Positions 51,516-62,905 of a stretch of DNA of 64,000 bases are shown here, one piece after another. The DNA is from Rhizophlyctis rosea (lineage: Eukaryota > Chytridiomycota > Chytridiomycetes > Rhizophlyctidales > Rhizophlyctidaceae). Under the pieces are notes generated by a model, which worked only from the letters and a program-made list of their open reading frames with translations, was not told the DNA's origin and searched no databases. The translations under genes were made by a program, and so were the position numbers. Position 1 is the stretch's first letter. Every line of letters starts with the position of its first letter. The stretch covers positions 62,001-126,000 of the forward strand of contig JADGJC010000013.1 of NCBI GenBank assembly GCA_027596075.1, in the 5' to 3' direction.

Positions 51516-51723
51516 AGGCGGCTCCACATTGACATACTCCTGTACATATATATATAACATAGAGAATATACCCTTTTAAGGATGAACTTGTGCAAGGTCT
51601 CTCTGTTACATTACTCCAAGCGGGCCAGCCCGCTCCCTGAATATAACGTACATGCCAATGGCATCACTTTTCTAAAACTGACAGGATGGTGTTTGATTGA
51701 GCGGACAGAAGTTTGATATCGAA

Positions 51724-52884
51724 TCAAAGGCATTGGGAGTACTAAAAACATTGAAAGCAAGCAGGTTCAGCTACTAGTCGGACCTGTGTTTGAATGCCCT
51801 TATAAATGCACCTACCCAGGCATTGCTCACTTTGCACGTTCCGGTTGTGCAGCAAGTTGCGCCAGTCCAACCTTGACCACCACTAAAAGAGGTATGCCAA
51901 GGTGGTCAGCAATGCAAACATGTGTAAAGCACTTCTGTGGATTGTACGTACCATTGACCATACAACACAGCGCAGTTCGAGCTTGCTCTCGTTGTGGTAG
52001 CAGCTCGAGTGGTAGAGGTAGCGGCCCGAGTAGTAGTAACAACACTGCCGCCACCTCCCAATGCCTTACCCGACGCACTCAGCGTGTTAGCGAGGGCCTT
52101 GTTACCAGCAATGATACCCTTCACAAACGCTTGTGCAACGATCTGAGCACCAGCCGGGGTAGTGTGAGTGTGGTCGGTCGCCCCAAAGTACTTGGCAGTA
52201 GCAGCCTCGCCAATCTTATTGTACTCGTTCGCCGTGTAAGTGTAGTGATCGACATATTGGACGTTGCTGTTCTTGGCGGCCAACTCAGCATACGCAACGA
52301 AACGGGGTCCGGCGCTGATCTTCCCGTTGGTCCAGCCATTGTTGGGAGTTTGCGAGGAGATGATGACGGTGGCGCCCTTGCCCTTCAACAAGGCAGTGGC
52401 CTGCTCGAGATACCAAGGGAAGGTATGAACGGTTTCTTGGACGCCGTTGTATGTGGAAACTTGGGTTTCAGACCCGGTACCGCTGGCAGCTGAGCGACCA
52501 TTGTCGCCGGAACCGAGACCGCCGCCATCGTTGTGCCCGAATTCGATGACGACAATATCACCGGACTTTAGTTCATTTGCAATGGAGGTGAAGCGGCCTT
52601 CGCGGGTGAAGCTGCGCGCGCTGCGACCGCCAATGGCGCGGTTGACGACGGGGATGGTCAGGTATTGGCCTAGGTATTGGCCCCAGCCATCAGAAGTCTA
52701 TGATGAAGTGTGCGATGGTTACTGGATGTGACGACAAAGTCATGAAGGGTGGAGCGAGACTTACAAACCCACTGCCGCCACCGTTCTTCGCCATAGTAGA
52801 ATCCCCTGCCAGGTAAACCGTTTGAGCGAACGCATTGGGAGCTGCGAGCAGCAGCGCGACGACTAAAGTCTTGATTGCTGGCAT
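51724..52884 (-). CDS. Secreted SGNH acetylesterase (rhamnogalacturonan type) with CBM1
   Basis: Start at the ATG at 52884; signal peptide [20 protein letters not shown]. The catalytic domain has [18 protein letters not shown] (Ser block), [25 protein letters not shown] (Asn block) and [14 protein letters not shown] (Asp-x2-His), the pattern of family 12 carbohydrate esterases that remove acetyl groups from pectin. A Thr/Ala/Arg linker leads to a CBM1 built from three exons: [20 protein letters not shown]...NAW, and a last exon that codes only YSQCL before the stop at 51724. About five exons. Together with the GH6 gene it points to growth on plant material. Confidence 0.87.
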
Positions 52885-53610
52885 AATGAATTGGGGGGGG
52901 GGATGCACGGGAAACTTGGTATCCTGTGGAACTGCTTTGCGGGAGAGGGTCAGTTCGGCAGGCACCTGCCGACTCTTTGTATGTTTCGTGTTATTCCACA
53001 CATCCCTGGCGTGCGAGAATACTCCAACCCGAAGTGCCACACCGCTCAGGGACCTCCGCAGCATTTTCATGACCTCCGTCAAAAAGCTTCAGAATTGAGA
53101 AACATTCCTCTTGCATGCATATGCTCTCAGGGTTACCGCTGGGGTTACACAAAGTCGATGCAGATTGCGGCAATGTTTGCACTTTTGGGTAAGATTTGTA
53201 CTTCCGTGGCAAGTCAAGCCTGACCCGTTCCAATTTGGCAGTGGCGTAAAGCTAAAATACCGGCCACGACAGTGACCCCACTTCAATTCATGAGTCAAGA
53301 AGGTTGCATAGTTTCGTCCACCTCCAACAGCTTCAAGAAGATTGGGTGGGGAACTGACGCGAAAGAAGTGCTTTCTAAATGTGCCCCATGTTGGTCCCAC
53401 TCGTGAAGTATGAATTGAGTCTTTATGCGAAATGATCCAAGGCGATCGAAGGATTTTCAACAGACATAAAGCTCTTGACATGGTTTCACTAACACCTTTC
53501 GCCATGAAGAGCAGAATATAGTCCTTCTGAAAAACCCAACCAAAAATAACATTATTATATACACGGGATGTTCTGAAATACAGATGCGGTTGTTGATAAG
53601 ATCCACCAAA
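52885..53610. other. Intergenic region
   Basis: About 730 bases between the start of the acetylesterase gene and the end of the uS9m gene. A run of ten G lies at 52891-52900, just upstream of the esterase ATG. No supportable gene or repeat. Confidence 0.4.
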
Positions 53611-54709
53611 TTAACGCTTGCGCCTAGAAAGCAATGTGCATGAGTTGAATTTCCACGCAGCGGTCTTCAGTCTTCGGGACATACCAAGTTGGCGACTTTC
53701 TGGCCTTCAACTTGCCAGTCTTCTTACGTTCTACTTGTCTTGTATCAATCTTGGTCAAACCATCTGATTTGGATTGTATTGTCAATGAATGCCAAAGTGA
53801 GACGTGTCTAAGCAAAATTGACACTCACGACGACGCAAAAGCTCCCGAAGCTCCGGACAATGAACAGCCAATCCTCTCGCAACGCCAACAGCGACAGCGC
53901 GGGCCTGCGCCGTCTTTCCGGAATCTTGCACCAATGCCCATACATTGTACTGCCCCAGCTTTCCAGCGACCTCAAAGGGCTTCACGATCTCCTCCCGCCC
54001 CAAGAGCTGAGGAAAGTATTCACTCATATGTCGCCCATTCACATAAATCTGCCCATCCCCTTCCACCATCCAAACTTGTGCTCGTGCTGTCTTGCGAGAC
54101 CCTACAGTGTACGAGCGACCGTGTTCATCGAGGGTCGGTAACTGAGCAGCTTCTGTTGCGAGGCTCGAACCCGCTTTGATGAATTGTTGAAGAAGATCTT
54201 CTATCTGACGGTCCTCCTCTGTAGTGGACCACGGTCAATAAGCGGGAACGCCTAGTTGAATTAAATCTGCTGGTGGCTATACCTATTACGGGGTGGAGCG
54301 CATTCAGCTTGTTTATCAAATCCTGGTACTGCTCCTGGGTAGCCTTCATGCCAAAATGTTGCTTCATTGTTCGAATCTCCATCCACGGGGCAGCGTTCCT
54401 CTTCGAGACTGTGTCGCCTCTCAGCACTATGCCGTGTCGTCTGCAGGCATCGTTCACTTGCCGAATGACTCTATAATAATGCGGGTTTCCGGTAAAATAT
54501 GCAGGGTCTGCAGGTGGGAATCTATCTTGACGGTTTTCTTTTGGGGTCTCGAAATATTTTGCGTCCGGGCGCGGTGTTACGGGAGGATGGGAAGCGGTAG
54601 TGGTTTGGTTTCGACATGATGAAATACGAGAGTGGCAGTGGCTATATTGAGGAGCCGGGAGCGCTGGACGAGTATATACGGACAGAAGCCGCGGTATTGA
54701 TCTTGACAT
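53611..54709 (-). CDS. Mitochondrial ribosomal protein uS9m
   Basis: Small-subunit mitoribosomal protein. Start at 54709 with a presequence-like MSRSIPRLLSVYTRPALPAP. The fungal N-terminal region includes AYFTGNPHYYRVIRQVND. The S9 core reads GDGQIYVNGRHMSEYFPQ, LGREEIVKPFEV, GKTAQARAVAVGVARGL and ERKKTGKLKARKSPT. A final intron (donor GTATGT, acceptor TTTCTAG) joins W to RKR and the stop at 53611, giving the conserved basic C-terminus that reaches the decoding centre. Four or five exons. Confidence 0.88.
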
Positions 54710-54955
54710 TTTGACCGTTGCACAGGAGATCTTGGACGAAAGTGTTGTTTACTTTCTGAAATGGATCTGAATGAATGCGAACACTAGCGTGGCGCGTGGC
54801 GCATGAGGGAGATTTTTGCGGCATGGCGTTGATCCATCACTGATGAATATTGATTCCGCATTTGATTGATGGGCCGCCTGATTGATTCCCCGTCCACCGA
54901 ACTTCGTTTTGCGCAGCAGCTCACCACTTCTTCCCACGCAAATCATCTAGCCACC

Positions 54956-55603
54956 ATGACGACAGTGAACCAAGACAAACCATATGATGTTTCTTTAGCA
55001 CTGGAACTCATAGGATACCCGACGCACGTTCGTACAAAGGCGGGTGAAAGGCTGCCTGGCTACCTCCTGAATGTCGACCCAACCACCCTTGCGCTGACCC
55101 TCGGGACGGTAAGTTTCACGCGCGCCAGTTGGACAATCCCACGACCAACCATTAGTATCCATGGGAAAATAGCCGGCGCTGACGGTAGACTCCGAACCTG
55201 TTGAAACGCTGAATACCGATAGAATCGACAAAATCATTCTGATTATGATTGATGCTGTCGACAGTATAGAACGTTGGTTGCAAGGTTACCGCACACTTCC
55301 CCATATCTGTAAATTGACTCAAAATCAACGACAGCGGATACATACGCTGACTACGCCAGCTCCCCGTTATCAGACGCCCAAATCGCCAACATCATTCATG
55401 AGCTTACAAACGCGGGTGCAACAAAATCAAGTCCACGGTTCAGCACAGCGGATGATGCTCGAACGAGTTTGCTATCTTGGTTTGCTTATGTGCGTTATCG
55501 ATATTCTTCCTGCCTTCCAATCTTGCCAAGAACTTACAATGTTACCCCGCACAGAGAGGAATCGCCATCAGCTCTTCACCAGAAGATCGCACAATACGAT
55601 TGA
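54956..55603 (+). CDS. Small protein with possible Sm-like N-terminal fold, unrecognised
   Basis: The ATG at 54956 starts MTTVNQDKPYDVSLALEL, then PTHVRTKAGERLPGYLLNVD and PTTLALTLGT up to a GTAAGT donor at 55109. After the intron: TVDSEPVETLNTDRIDKIIL, another intron, and a last exon YASSPLSDAQIANIIHELTN ... LLSWFAYVRYRYSSC to a TGA at 55601-55603. The strand pattern of exon 1 plus ETLNxxRI resembles Gemin6/Sm-like folds, but similarity is weak. Exon borders other than the first donor are estimates. The start is divergent from uS9m, with about 250 bp between. Confidence 0.45.
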
Positions 55604-55955
55604 TGAATGATTCAGTTTCCATTGGGCCACCATATGACTCGTCATCGGTGCATTCAAAGAACAAGATGATGGAGGAGACAGTACAAAGCGTGCTGGTAGA
55701 GTGGTGGGCCAGAGGAACTGATTCCAATTAGTCGATGGAATTGCGAATGTTCAAGAAGCTTGAACACATCAACGGTGTGCCGGCAGGCTATTTCATACGG
55801 ATTGATTCCGTCACGCTTGCTCAGCCTGCGGTTTGAGTGACCAATGGAGCACTATGGTACAGCAGTAAGGCCCTTTTTCTTTGCAAGTTTGGTGAGGAAT
55901 CATCTTCCCACCAAAGGCAGATATAACTCGATTGTTGAAACAACGACGAGAATGA

Positions 55956-57080
55956 TTATAAGTCCAGATTGGCTCGTTTACTTCTATGCACTACTCTTTC
56001 GTGTTTTGTGGCCTGCCGCAGCTTTCCATCTCGATCTCTAATCAATAGAGGAGCATTTTTCTTGGGAGAAGACGTCAGTTTCTCACACTATCACAGATAG
56101 AGTAACTGATTCGACTTACCGCCATTACCCCGACATCCGCAATCAAAAACTGGTGCTCGCTCTTATGATGATTATCCTGACGTACGGCGGGCGGGTTCTT
56201 TGGCTGTTCCGGCGCCTCCAACTGGAAGGCACGTTCGGCTAATCTATCTAGTCGAAGTCGAACGTTCTCATAGGGCTCACGTTCCATCAGACGCGCAGCA
56301 TCCTGATTTCCGAACCATTCGTAAATACTTCATCCTAGATTTTGAAGAATTTCTAAAAAATACCTCCGGTGTAAACGCATCTTCCTCGTCCACCATTTGG
56401 AAGAATGGGCGAAGAGCATCAGCTCGGACAATACGCAATTTCTCCCGCGGATTCAATTTTTGCCCGTCCTTCGGCGGCTTCAAAGTCAAAGCTCCCAACA
56501 TTTCATCCATGCCTTTCGATACTTCCGTTTCCAAAGGTCTCCCCTACGTGCCATTGATGTATCTGTCAGTCGCTGCATCAGAAGTTGCTACGGTTGCCTG
56601 GTATTACCTCAGCTTCGAACTTGGCTGCCTGCGCCCGTAATCGGATAACCGCCTCCACCCGGATGATTGAAATTCCAAAAGTCTCCGCCAACCGCCGTGG
56701 TGTCCATTCTGCAGGGTTCTCTATGAATCTTTGATAAATTTCTTTTCGTGTTTCGGTGCTGAGAGGTTTTGTTCGTTTGAAGAAGGGATTTAGAGGGAAA
56801 GGCTGCATTGTGACAGAAGAAGCACGTGAGTATGACCAGTGATGCCATTCGCCGAGGGAAAGTTCTGTACCGTCTCGTTGCCCGAGTATTGCCTGGCATC
56901 TTTATGTTTTTGTTCGTTCTGTTCCAGCCAGTTCTCGCGCGCCTTGTGCGCTTCTTCCGATCCTCTTCTGGAGATGTGTGAAGAAGCTCCAGAGCGAGCA
57001 GGTGCGGTGCTGGTGAACGTCCGAACGCAGGAGCATAATGCTCGGGAGTTTGAGAGTCCTGATCGTGCGGCTGGCAGCAT
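55956..57080 (-). CDS. Mitochondrial protein Bot1/mS45
   Basis: Start at the ATG at 57080: MLPAARSGLSNSRALCSCVR, then TFTSTAPARSG, a clear mitochondrial presequence. The next exon has FPLNPFFKRTKPLSTETRKE, then IYQRFIENPAEWTPRRLAET and FGISIIRVEAVIRLRAQ, the core of the Bot1p family of mitoribosomal small-subunit proteins. Then MDEMLGALTLKPPKDGQKLN, PYENVRLRLDRLAERAFQLE and, after a GTAAGT intron, DRDGKLRQATKHERV and a stop near 55956. Five exons. The last exon border is an estimate. Confidence 0.8.
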
Positions 57081-57650
57081 AATGCTCTCGAGACGAAGGC
57101 GAATTTGAAACTAATTCTATAGTAGATCACTTGGAAAATTTACTAGCTAGGCTGAAGTAGGTAGAAAAGTCGAAGGTCGCAAATTTTGGAGTCTGGAGGA
57201 GTGTGTGGCTGGACACCAGCCAAGCCACTGCGCTCCGAATGATGTGAATGATGATGCGTGGTGTGTCGCATCTGTGCTCCCATCAGACGCGAAACGTGCA
57301 CCCGGGACTTGGGGAGGCGTAGCACACCCAAAACTTGCCCTTTGCTCTTTTCCCACGTTTACCCCTCAAAACGTTACAGCAATCTTCGCTATTCAGTGCA
57401 GCTTCGCGAAACAGCAGGTAGGCGGACGGTATCAGCGTGAGCATTGGAAGCGTATAGGTGGCTGTCGCTGGGCGGAAAGCATATGGAATTCTTTCATACA
57501 CATCACCCATCTGCAGCTGCTCGAACAGTTATGGGCGTCAAAGGGTGTTGGGGTAGTTTCACGATGTGCATCGGGTAATCTCTTCCGGCAGCTTCAAGCT
57601 CACCACTGTTTTCTTGTTATGCTTTGCAGAAGCACAGAAAATAAACTTCC
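57081..57650. other. Divergent intergenic region
   Basis: About 570 bases between Bot1/mS45 and mannose-6-phosphate isomerase, divergent. Open frames here (57205-57687 and antisense) show no motif. Presumed promoters. Confidence 0.4.
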
Positions 57651-59140
57651 ATGGGAACAACCTTCTCTAAGAAACCAACAACTATGACGGCGGAAGGAAG
57701 CACAGTCGTCAGGCTTGTCTGTAAGACTCAATCGTACGACTGGGGCAAGCTTGGCTCCGAAAGTAAGGTTGCCGAGCTTGCATCCGCAACGGCAGGGTTT
57801 GCGCCCCGTGATGACGCGCCATACGCTGAGGTAAACATTGCATTCACCCCGTGTAAACAAATGGGATACCCACATTGAATCTGATAGTTGTGGATGGGAA
57901 CGCACCCAAATGGAGCATCCTCTTCCGTAGAATCACAACAACCTCTCAAGGCACTTCTCACGCAGCAAAATCTGGGGCCCAAGCTCCATGCCCTTTATGA
58001 GGGTGATCTGCCCTTCCTGTTCAAAGTCCTGTCCATCCGCAAAGCATTATCAATTCAGGCACACCCTGACAAAGAGCTGGCGAAGGAGTTGGCTGCCAAG
58101 CGCCCAGATTTGTACAAGGACCCTAACCACAAGCCGGAGATGGTATGTTTTGCGGGAGTCACAGGCGGTGGATAATGTTTTCCATGCTAATCGCCACACC
58201 AGGCGATCGCACTCACTCCATTCGAAGCCTTCGTCGGCTTCCGTCCCCTGACCGAAATCGCCAAGAACATCAAAGCCTTCCCCGAATTCGCCGACCTCAT
58301 CGGCGCGGAAGTTGCCAAACAGTTCACGTCGCAAGTGGAGGCACATGGCACGTCCACTTCCACCGAGGATGTCGAATCGAACAAGACAGCCTTGAAAGCA
58401 GTCTTCAAAGCGCTGATGGAAAGCTCACAGGACGACATTTCAGCGCACGTGCGCAAGTTGGTGGCCCGCATTCAGGAGCAGGGACAGTATGATCAGGAGG
58501 GTTCGTTGGATGAGTTGGTCGTGCGGTTGAACCGACAATTCCCGGACGATGTGGGAATCTTTTGTGCCTTGCTGCTGAACTATGTTAAGTTGTCGCCTGG
58601 GGAAGGTATCTTCTTGGCTGCAAACGAGCCGCATGCATACTTGTCTGGCGGTAAGTGGGCAGTTCAGTCCCTGACAAAATCACGCAATCCAATCATTGAC
58701 CCACTTCTTCCACAGACTGCGTCGAATGCATGGCTGCATCAGACAATGTCGTCCGTTCCGGCTTGACCCCCAAATTCAAAGACGTCTCCACCCTCGTCCG
58801 CATGCTCACATACAACTACGGACCAGCAGATGCGCAAATCCTCCGGGGAGACCCTTACGACGACTGCAAACGCACCGTCCTATACGACCCACCTATTGAG
58901 GAGTTCTCGATCCTCCGGACCAACTTGAAGGCCACGGAGTCCGAGACCGTCAAGGCTATTGCCGGTCCGAGCGTGATCATTGTTACGGAAGGTAGTGGAA
59001 AGGTCAAGTACCAGGAGAATGGCCAGGAGAAGACTCAGCCGGCGGACAAGGGTTACGTTTTCTTCGTATCTGCTGGGTTGGACGTTGAACTCGAGTCTAA
59101 GGGAGATAATTTCGTATCCTACAGGGCGTTCTGTGCGTAA
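57651..59140 (+). CDS. Mannose-6-phosphate isomerase
   Basis: Zinc enzyme that interconverts fructose-6-phosphate and mannose-6-phosphate for GDP-mannose, glycosylation and wall synthesis. Start at 57651; MTAEGSTVVRLVC at 57684 is an equally good start. Landmarks: CKTQSYDWGKLGSES, LWMGTHPNGAS, FKVLSIRKALSIQAHPDKEL (zinc ligands), NHKPEM, ALTPFEAFVGFRP, LAANEPHAYLSGDCVECMAA and SDNVVRSGLTPK. The tail is a beta region ending VSYRAFCA. About four exons, with introns near 57832-57886, 58143-58202 and 58651-58714. Complete and undamaged. Confidence 0.93.
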
Positions 59141-59170
59141 TAGTTGTAGATGTAGATGCTTGTAATTACA

Positions 59171-61502
59171 CTATATTGTAGTCCAACTTTCAAATAAATA
59201 GTAATGGGTAGAAGGGCATATGACAAAAGTGGGCTTATGTACTGTACAGGCTTGGGGAAATTTACATGAAGTTTGACCGAGGTAGGTATTTAGACCACAT
59301 TTCATGGCTGTTTTGTTCGGATTAGTGGAATGAGTTAATCTTGTGTTGAAGAGAAAGATGAGGTCAGCATCTACTTCACCCACCTCGGCAAAAGCAACTT
59401 CTGCTGGCAAACGGAAAGAAATGCACAGCATCTCCTTGTTCGGAGCAACATTTCGGACATCGTACACATCCAAAACATTGTCGCCCAGCGGCGCTTTTAT
59501 CACCTCCTCAACCCGCTGCCATCCAACGAAAATACTCGCATTGTAAGCTTGAAAGAGCAGCCACAGTTTCAAGGAATACAATCAAAATTACCTGAAGAAC
59601 ATCCGCTCGTGCATCCTGCGCACGAGAAAAGCAATGGCAGTGAACTATTGGCAATTCGCTTTGTGGAACCAAATCTTCCTTTCCATGCAGCAATCCCCGG
59701 AATGCGTCTATGGGAATCCAGGTCAGTACCAGAAACTCCCATTGGTGAAGCCACCGCTCCAATACCGCAATCTCATACCCAAAAACTCGATGGCGGTCGC
59801 AGGCAGGTTCATCACGTAATGATTGAACACTCTGAACGCATTTGACGACGTGAAGCCTTCAGGACTGGTTTGTGGGGGCACCGGCGCTTCCAGCTTGGGT
59901 GCTGACGATTGATCTTTGTGGATGCGCTGCCGCTTTTTGGGCGGGGCTTTAGAATCCATGTCCTTCCACAAGTCTGCGTTGTTGAGATCTACTAGCGACT
60001 GCCGTATGAAGTCTCGTCCGTCCATATTGTACGGTCGGACTTTGTGGGCTATCTGCAGATTCCATCCTCGTCAAAATCGAACAAGAATCAGGTGTTGGAA
60101 AACACTGCTCTCTCACCTTATTCAAATTGACGTTCTCTACCAGCCATTTGTATGACTCCGGATTCAGGTCATTTGCGAATACAGTGCAACCGACGTTCTT
60201 TGCCGCCGGCAGGGCAAATGGTCCTACCCCGGCAAACACATCACAAACGAGCTGACCAGGTTTAAAACTTCGCACCAGACGGTCATGTTCTCCTTGCAGA
60301 CGCGAGTTCCAGTAGACTTTGGAGAAATCGAACCTTAGCTGACAATTGCTCTCTTTCTGTTCATGGCGGAGATTTGTTCCATGCGCTGCTATGAGAATAT
60401 GTCACCAGACAGAAGATCATGCCGCCAATTCCTCACCAGTTCCGCCATCATGTCCTGTTCCCCAGCAAGCAATTCCATCTTGAAGAACCGGAAGGTGTGG
60501 TCGATGTTGTCTGTTTTATTAACTACTGTGCGGATATTTCTGCATTTCTGAAATGCATATGCTGTTGGGATTGAGATTCAGATATTGAAGCGACGACCAC
60601 CTACATCCAGAATGACTTCCCCAATGATTTTCTTGTAGGGTATATACTGATCTCTCAAATTCAGATGAGCTGCGGCAGTTCGGTGAGTTGTCGTAGCTAT
60701 CAAGAACATCCATGGCGGAACATACCAATATGTCCAACCGTTTCAAATGCACTGGGCACATCAATGTCATCTGGCAAAATAGAGCGCAGGATTTGATCTG
60801 CACATTATCCATCAGCGTCACTCCCACCACCAATTTTGTTACCATAACTGCCCCTACCGGCACTCCAATAGTCATACCCCAATTCAATTTCGTATCGGGT
60901 GACTTCCACATTTTCTTGCTGGACAAACTCTTTTGCCTTTGGCGGCAGTGAGTCAACATCTATATTGCCGGTTTAGGTTACGGAAACAGGTAGTCATGAT
61001 CATTTGTTTCAGCACGGAAACGTACTGGTATCTTTCACATCAGGATTGAGAAGAAGCAGGCGAGCTGCCTCTCCCTTGCTTATGCCCGCAGCAAGGTCTT
61101 TTGGATCTTCCACAATGGATCGCAACCGTGGTACTTCAAAAATTGTACTATAATCCAATTCATGCAATGGAAGGTCCTTCAGTTGATGTTTATGAACTCT
61201 GCGAGAACGGCACAAGTTGATGCCCGCACTACTCACCCACCCTTCAGGGCTTTCATAGCGGGGCCGCATTTAGAGGGAGGCAAACGCAACGCAACGAGTT
61301 TCAGAGTGGTTTTGAATATGTCTTTATTGAGGGTGGACAAGCCTTTATGAACAGGAGGCGCTATTCCGAACATAGTAAATTTGTCCATGCTATGACCCGT
61401 GGGAAAATAAGAATTTAGAGGTCGACGTCGTAGGGAAAAACGCGAGGGTTGCTCTGCTTCCGGAAGATGACTTCGTCTACAAGGCGGCTCCTTGCGTTCC
61501 AT
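59171..61502 (-). CDS. tRNA (guanine37-N1)-methyltransferase (TRM5-like)
   Basis: Methylates G37 of tRNA, protecting the reading frame; yeast Trm5 acts in cytoplasm and mitochondria. The first exon reads [20 protein letters not shown] and [20 protein letters not shown], the usual opening. The start is the ATG at 61502 ([15 protein letters not shown], possible presequence) or 61388 (MDKFTMFG). Later exons contain [20 protein letters not shown] (AdoMet site), [38 protein letters not shown] (NLP motif) and a last exon with [18 protein letters not shown]. At least seven exons. The 3' limit is uncertain, since the last frame runs on past the family's usual end to 59171. Confidence 0.8.
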
Positions 61503-62905
61503 GCAACAAGGCACTGACAAGAAGGTGTCATACTTACCTATCGTATTCTCGGTGAGCCGGAAACAACAGATGGAAATAACAACGATTGATCAAGACTTGA
61601 GCAACTTGAGGGTGACGAGGGAGGCAATGATTTGGATTCTTGTGGCGTGTGGCGTCAAAGTGTGGCGCCAGTATCAGAAGTGGGCCAGTGACTGAATGCA
61701 ACACATCCAATGGCGGGCAATTTTGTGCAGGCTAATCTGACCTAAAATGCTTGATACTGCTCGGTGCATGGCGGTGGAAAATCCAAAAGAAAAACCAGCT
61801 TGCAGGCAAGTTAGGCAGAAAGGACAGACTGTTTCGCAGCGTCTTCACGTGTCAAGCGCGAAAGTCAACAGCCTTGGTTGGGAGTGAAAGCCTTCACAAC
61901 GCGCGTCCCACGTGCAAGTCGGATTGGAAAAACTGGTAAAAACAGATGAAACTGGCTGCCACGAGTTCGTTTCATCGACCAAAAGCTTTTGGAATTCGCT
62001 GCCGGGCGAATGCGGTGCCTGAAAAGCTTGCTGTTCAATCTGGACTCTGTCGTGACGTTGAAAACCGCGACTAACATCCGAGAAGGCGAAAAGGGCCCGC
62101 GCGTTTTCATTCCTTCAACAATATTTTGCCATTCAAACAATGTCACGCTTGCGATGATGGGGGTGGGAGCTAATTCAACCTCCGATTCTTGTGACCCTTG
62201 GCGAAACGGTTACAGTGCTGCCGTATGACAGCTTTTTGCTATCATGAAATCATGACAAGACATTTGGAACCTGTCACACAATTCCAAGATGAGCATGATT
62301 GGCTTGTGTAAGCCTTTTGGCAACCCAATCCATGATCGTTCATGTTTGCAACCACAGGGCGACAGGGATAATCCGGCAGGATCAATGCACGCCAATTACA
62401 CAAATCCAACATCCCGTCTCTAATAAAACCCAGCATATTTGTGGCTTGGTAATCGATGTTTTTTGAATTCGTGCATGCCGGTAACGCCACACGAGGTCCA
62501 ACCGGTCCGGAGGCCAAATTTTTAGATGTCAACAACGCGGTTGAAGGACAATTTCCCTTTTACCCATCGGGAACACGGCCCCAAGAGTCCGGTCCGGCAG
62601 ATTTTGCTGTACTGGAGATTTTGCAAATGGACCACGAAAACCCACACAGTCATCCATTGTTCGTCCGTATCACCTGCGTATCACTCAATTGGGTGGGAAA
62701 ATGGGTTTCATCAGTTGAATTGGCCGGTCGGGTCTCCATAAATATCTTGAGGCCCTGGAAAGGTTCTCTCTCTTTCTTTCTATTCACTCGTTGAATCTTG
62801 TCCTCATCTCCCTTGCTTTCGGTCGTTGCATCTTCGTCGCACACCGATACCTCGTAACCTGCGCTCCCGCCTTTTCACCCGCACAACCGTGCCAAACTTG
62901 TCAAA
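61503..62905. other. Long divergent intergenic region
   Basis: About 1.4 kb between TRM5 and the fatty-acid desaturase. The small frames present (61751-61939, 61865-62146, 62456-62794) have no motif. Such a long upstream region fits a regulated desaturase promoter. No RNA gene or repeat recognised. Confidence 0.4.

Noticed and set aside
55494..55507. Extra copy of the palindrome core (GTTATCGATATT) in host DNA
   Set aside because: Only nine bases match, it lies within a coding exon and is not palindromic; a chance match.
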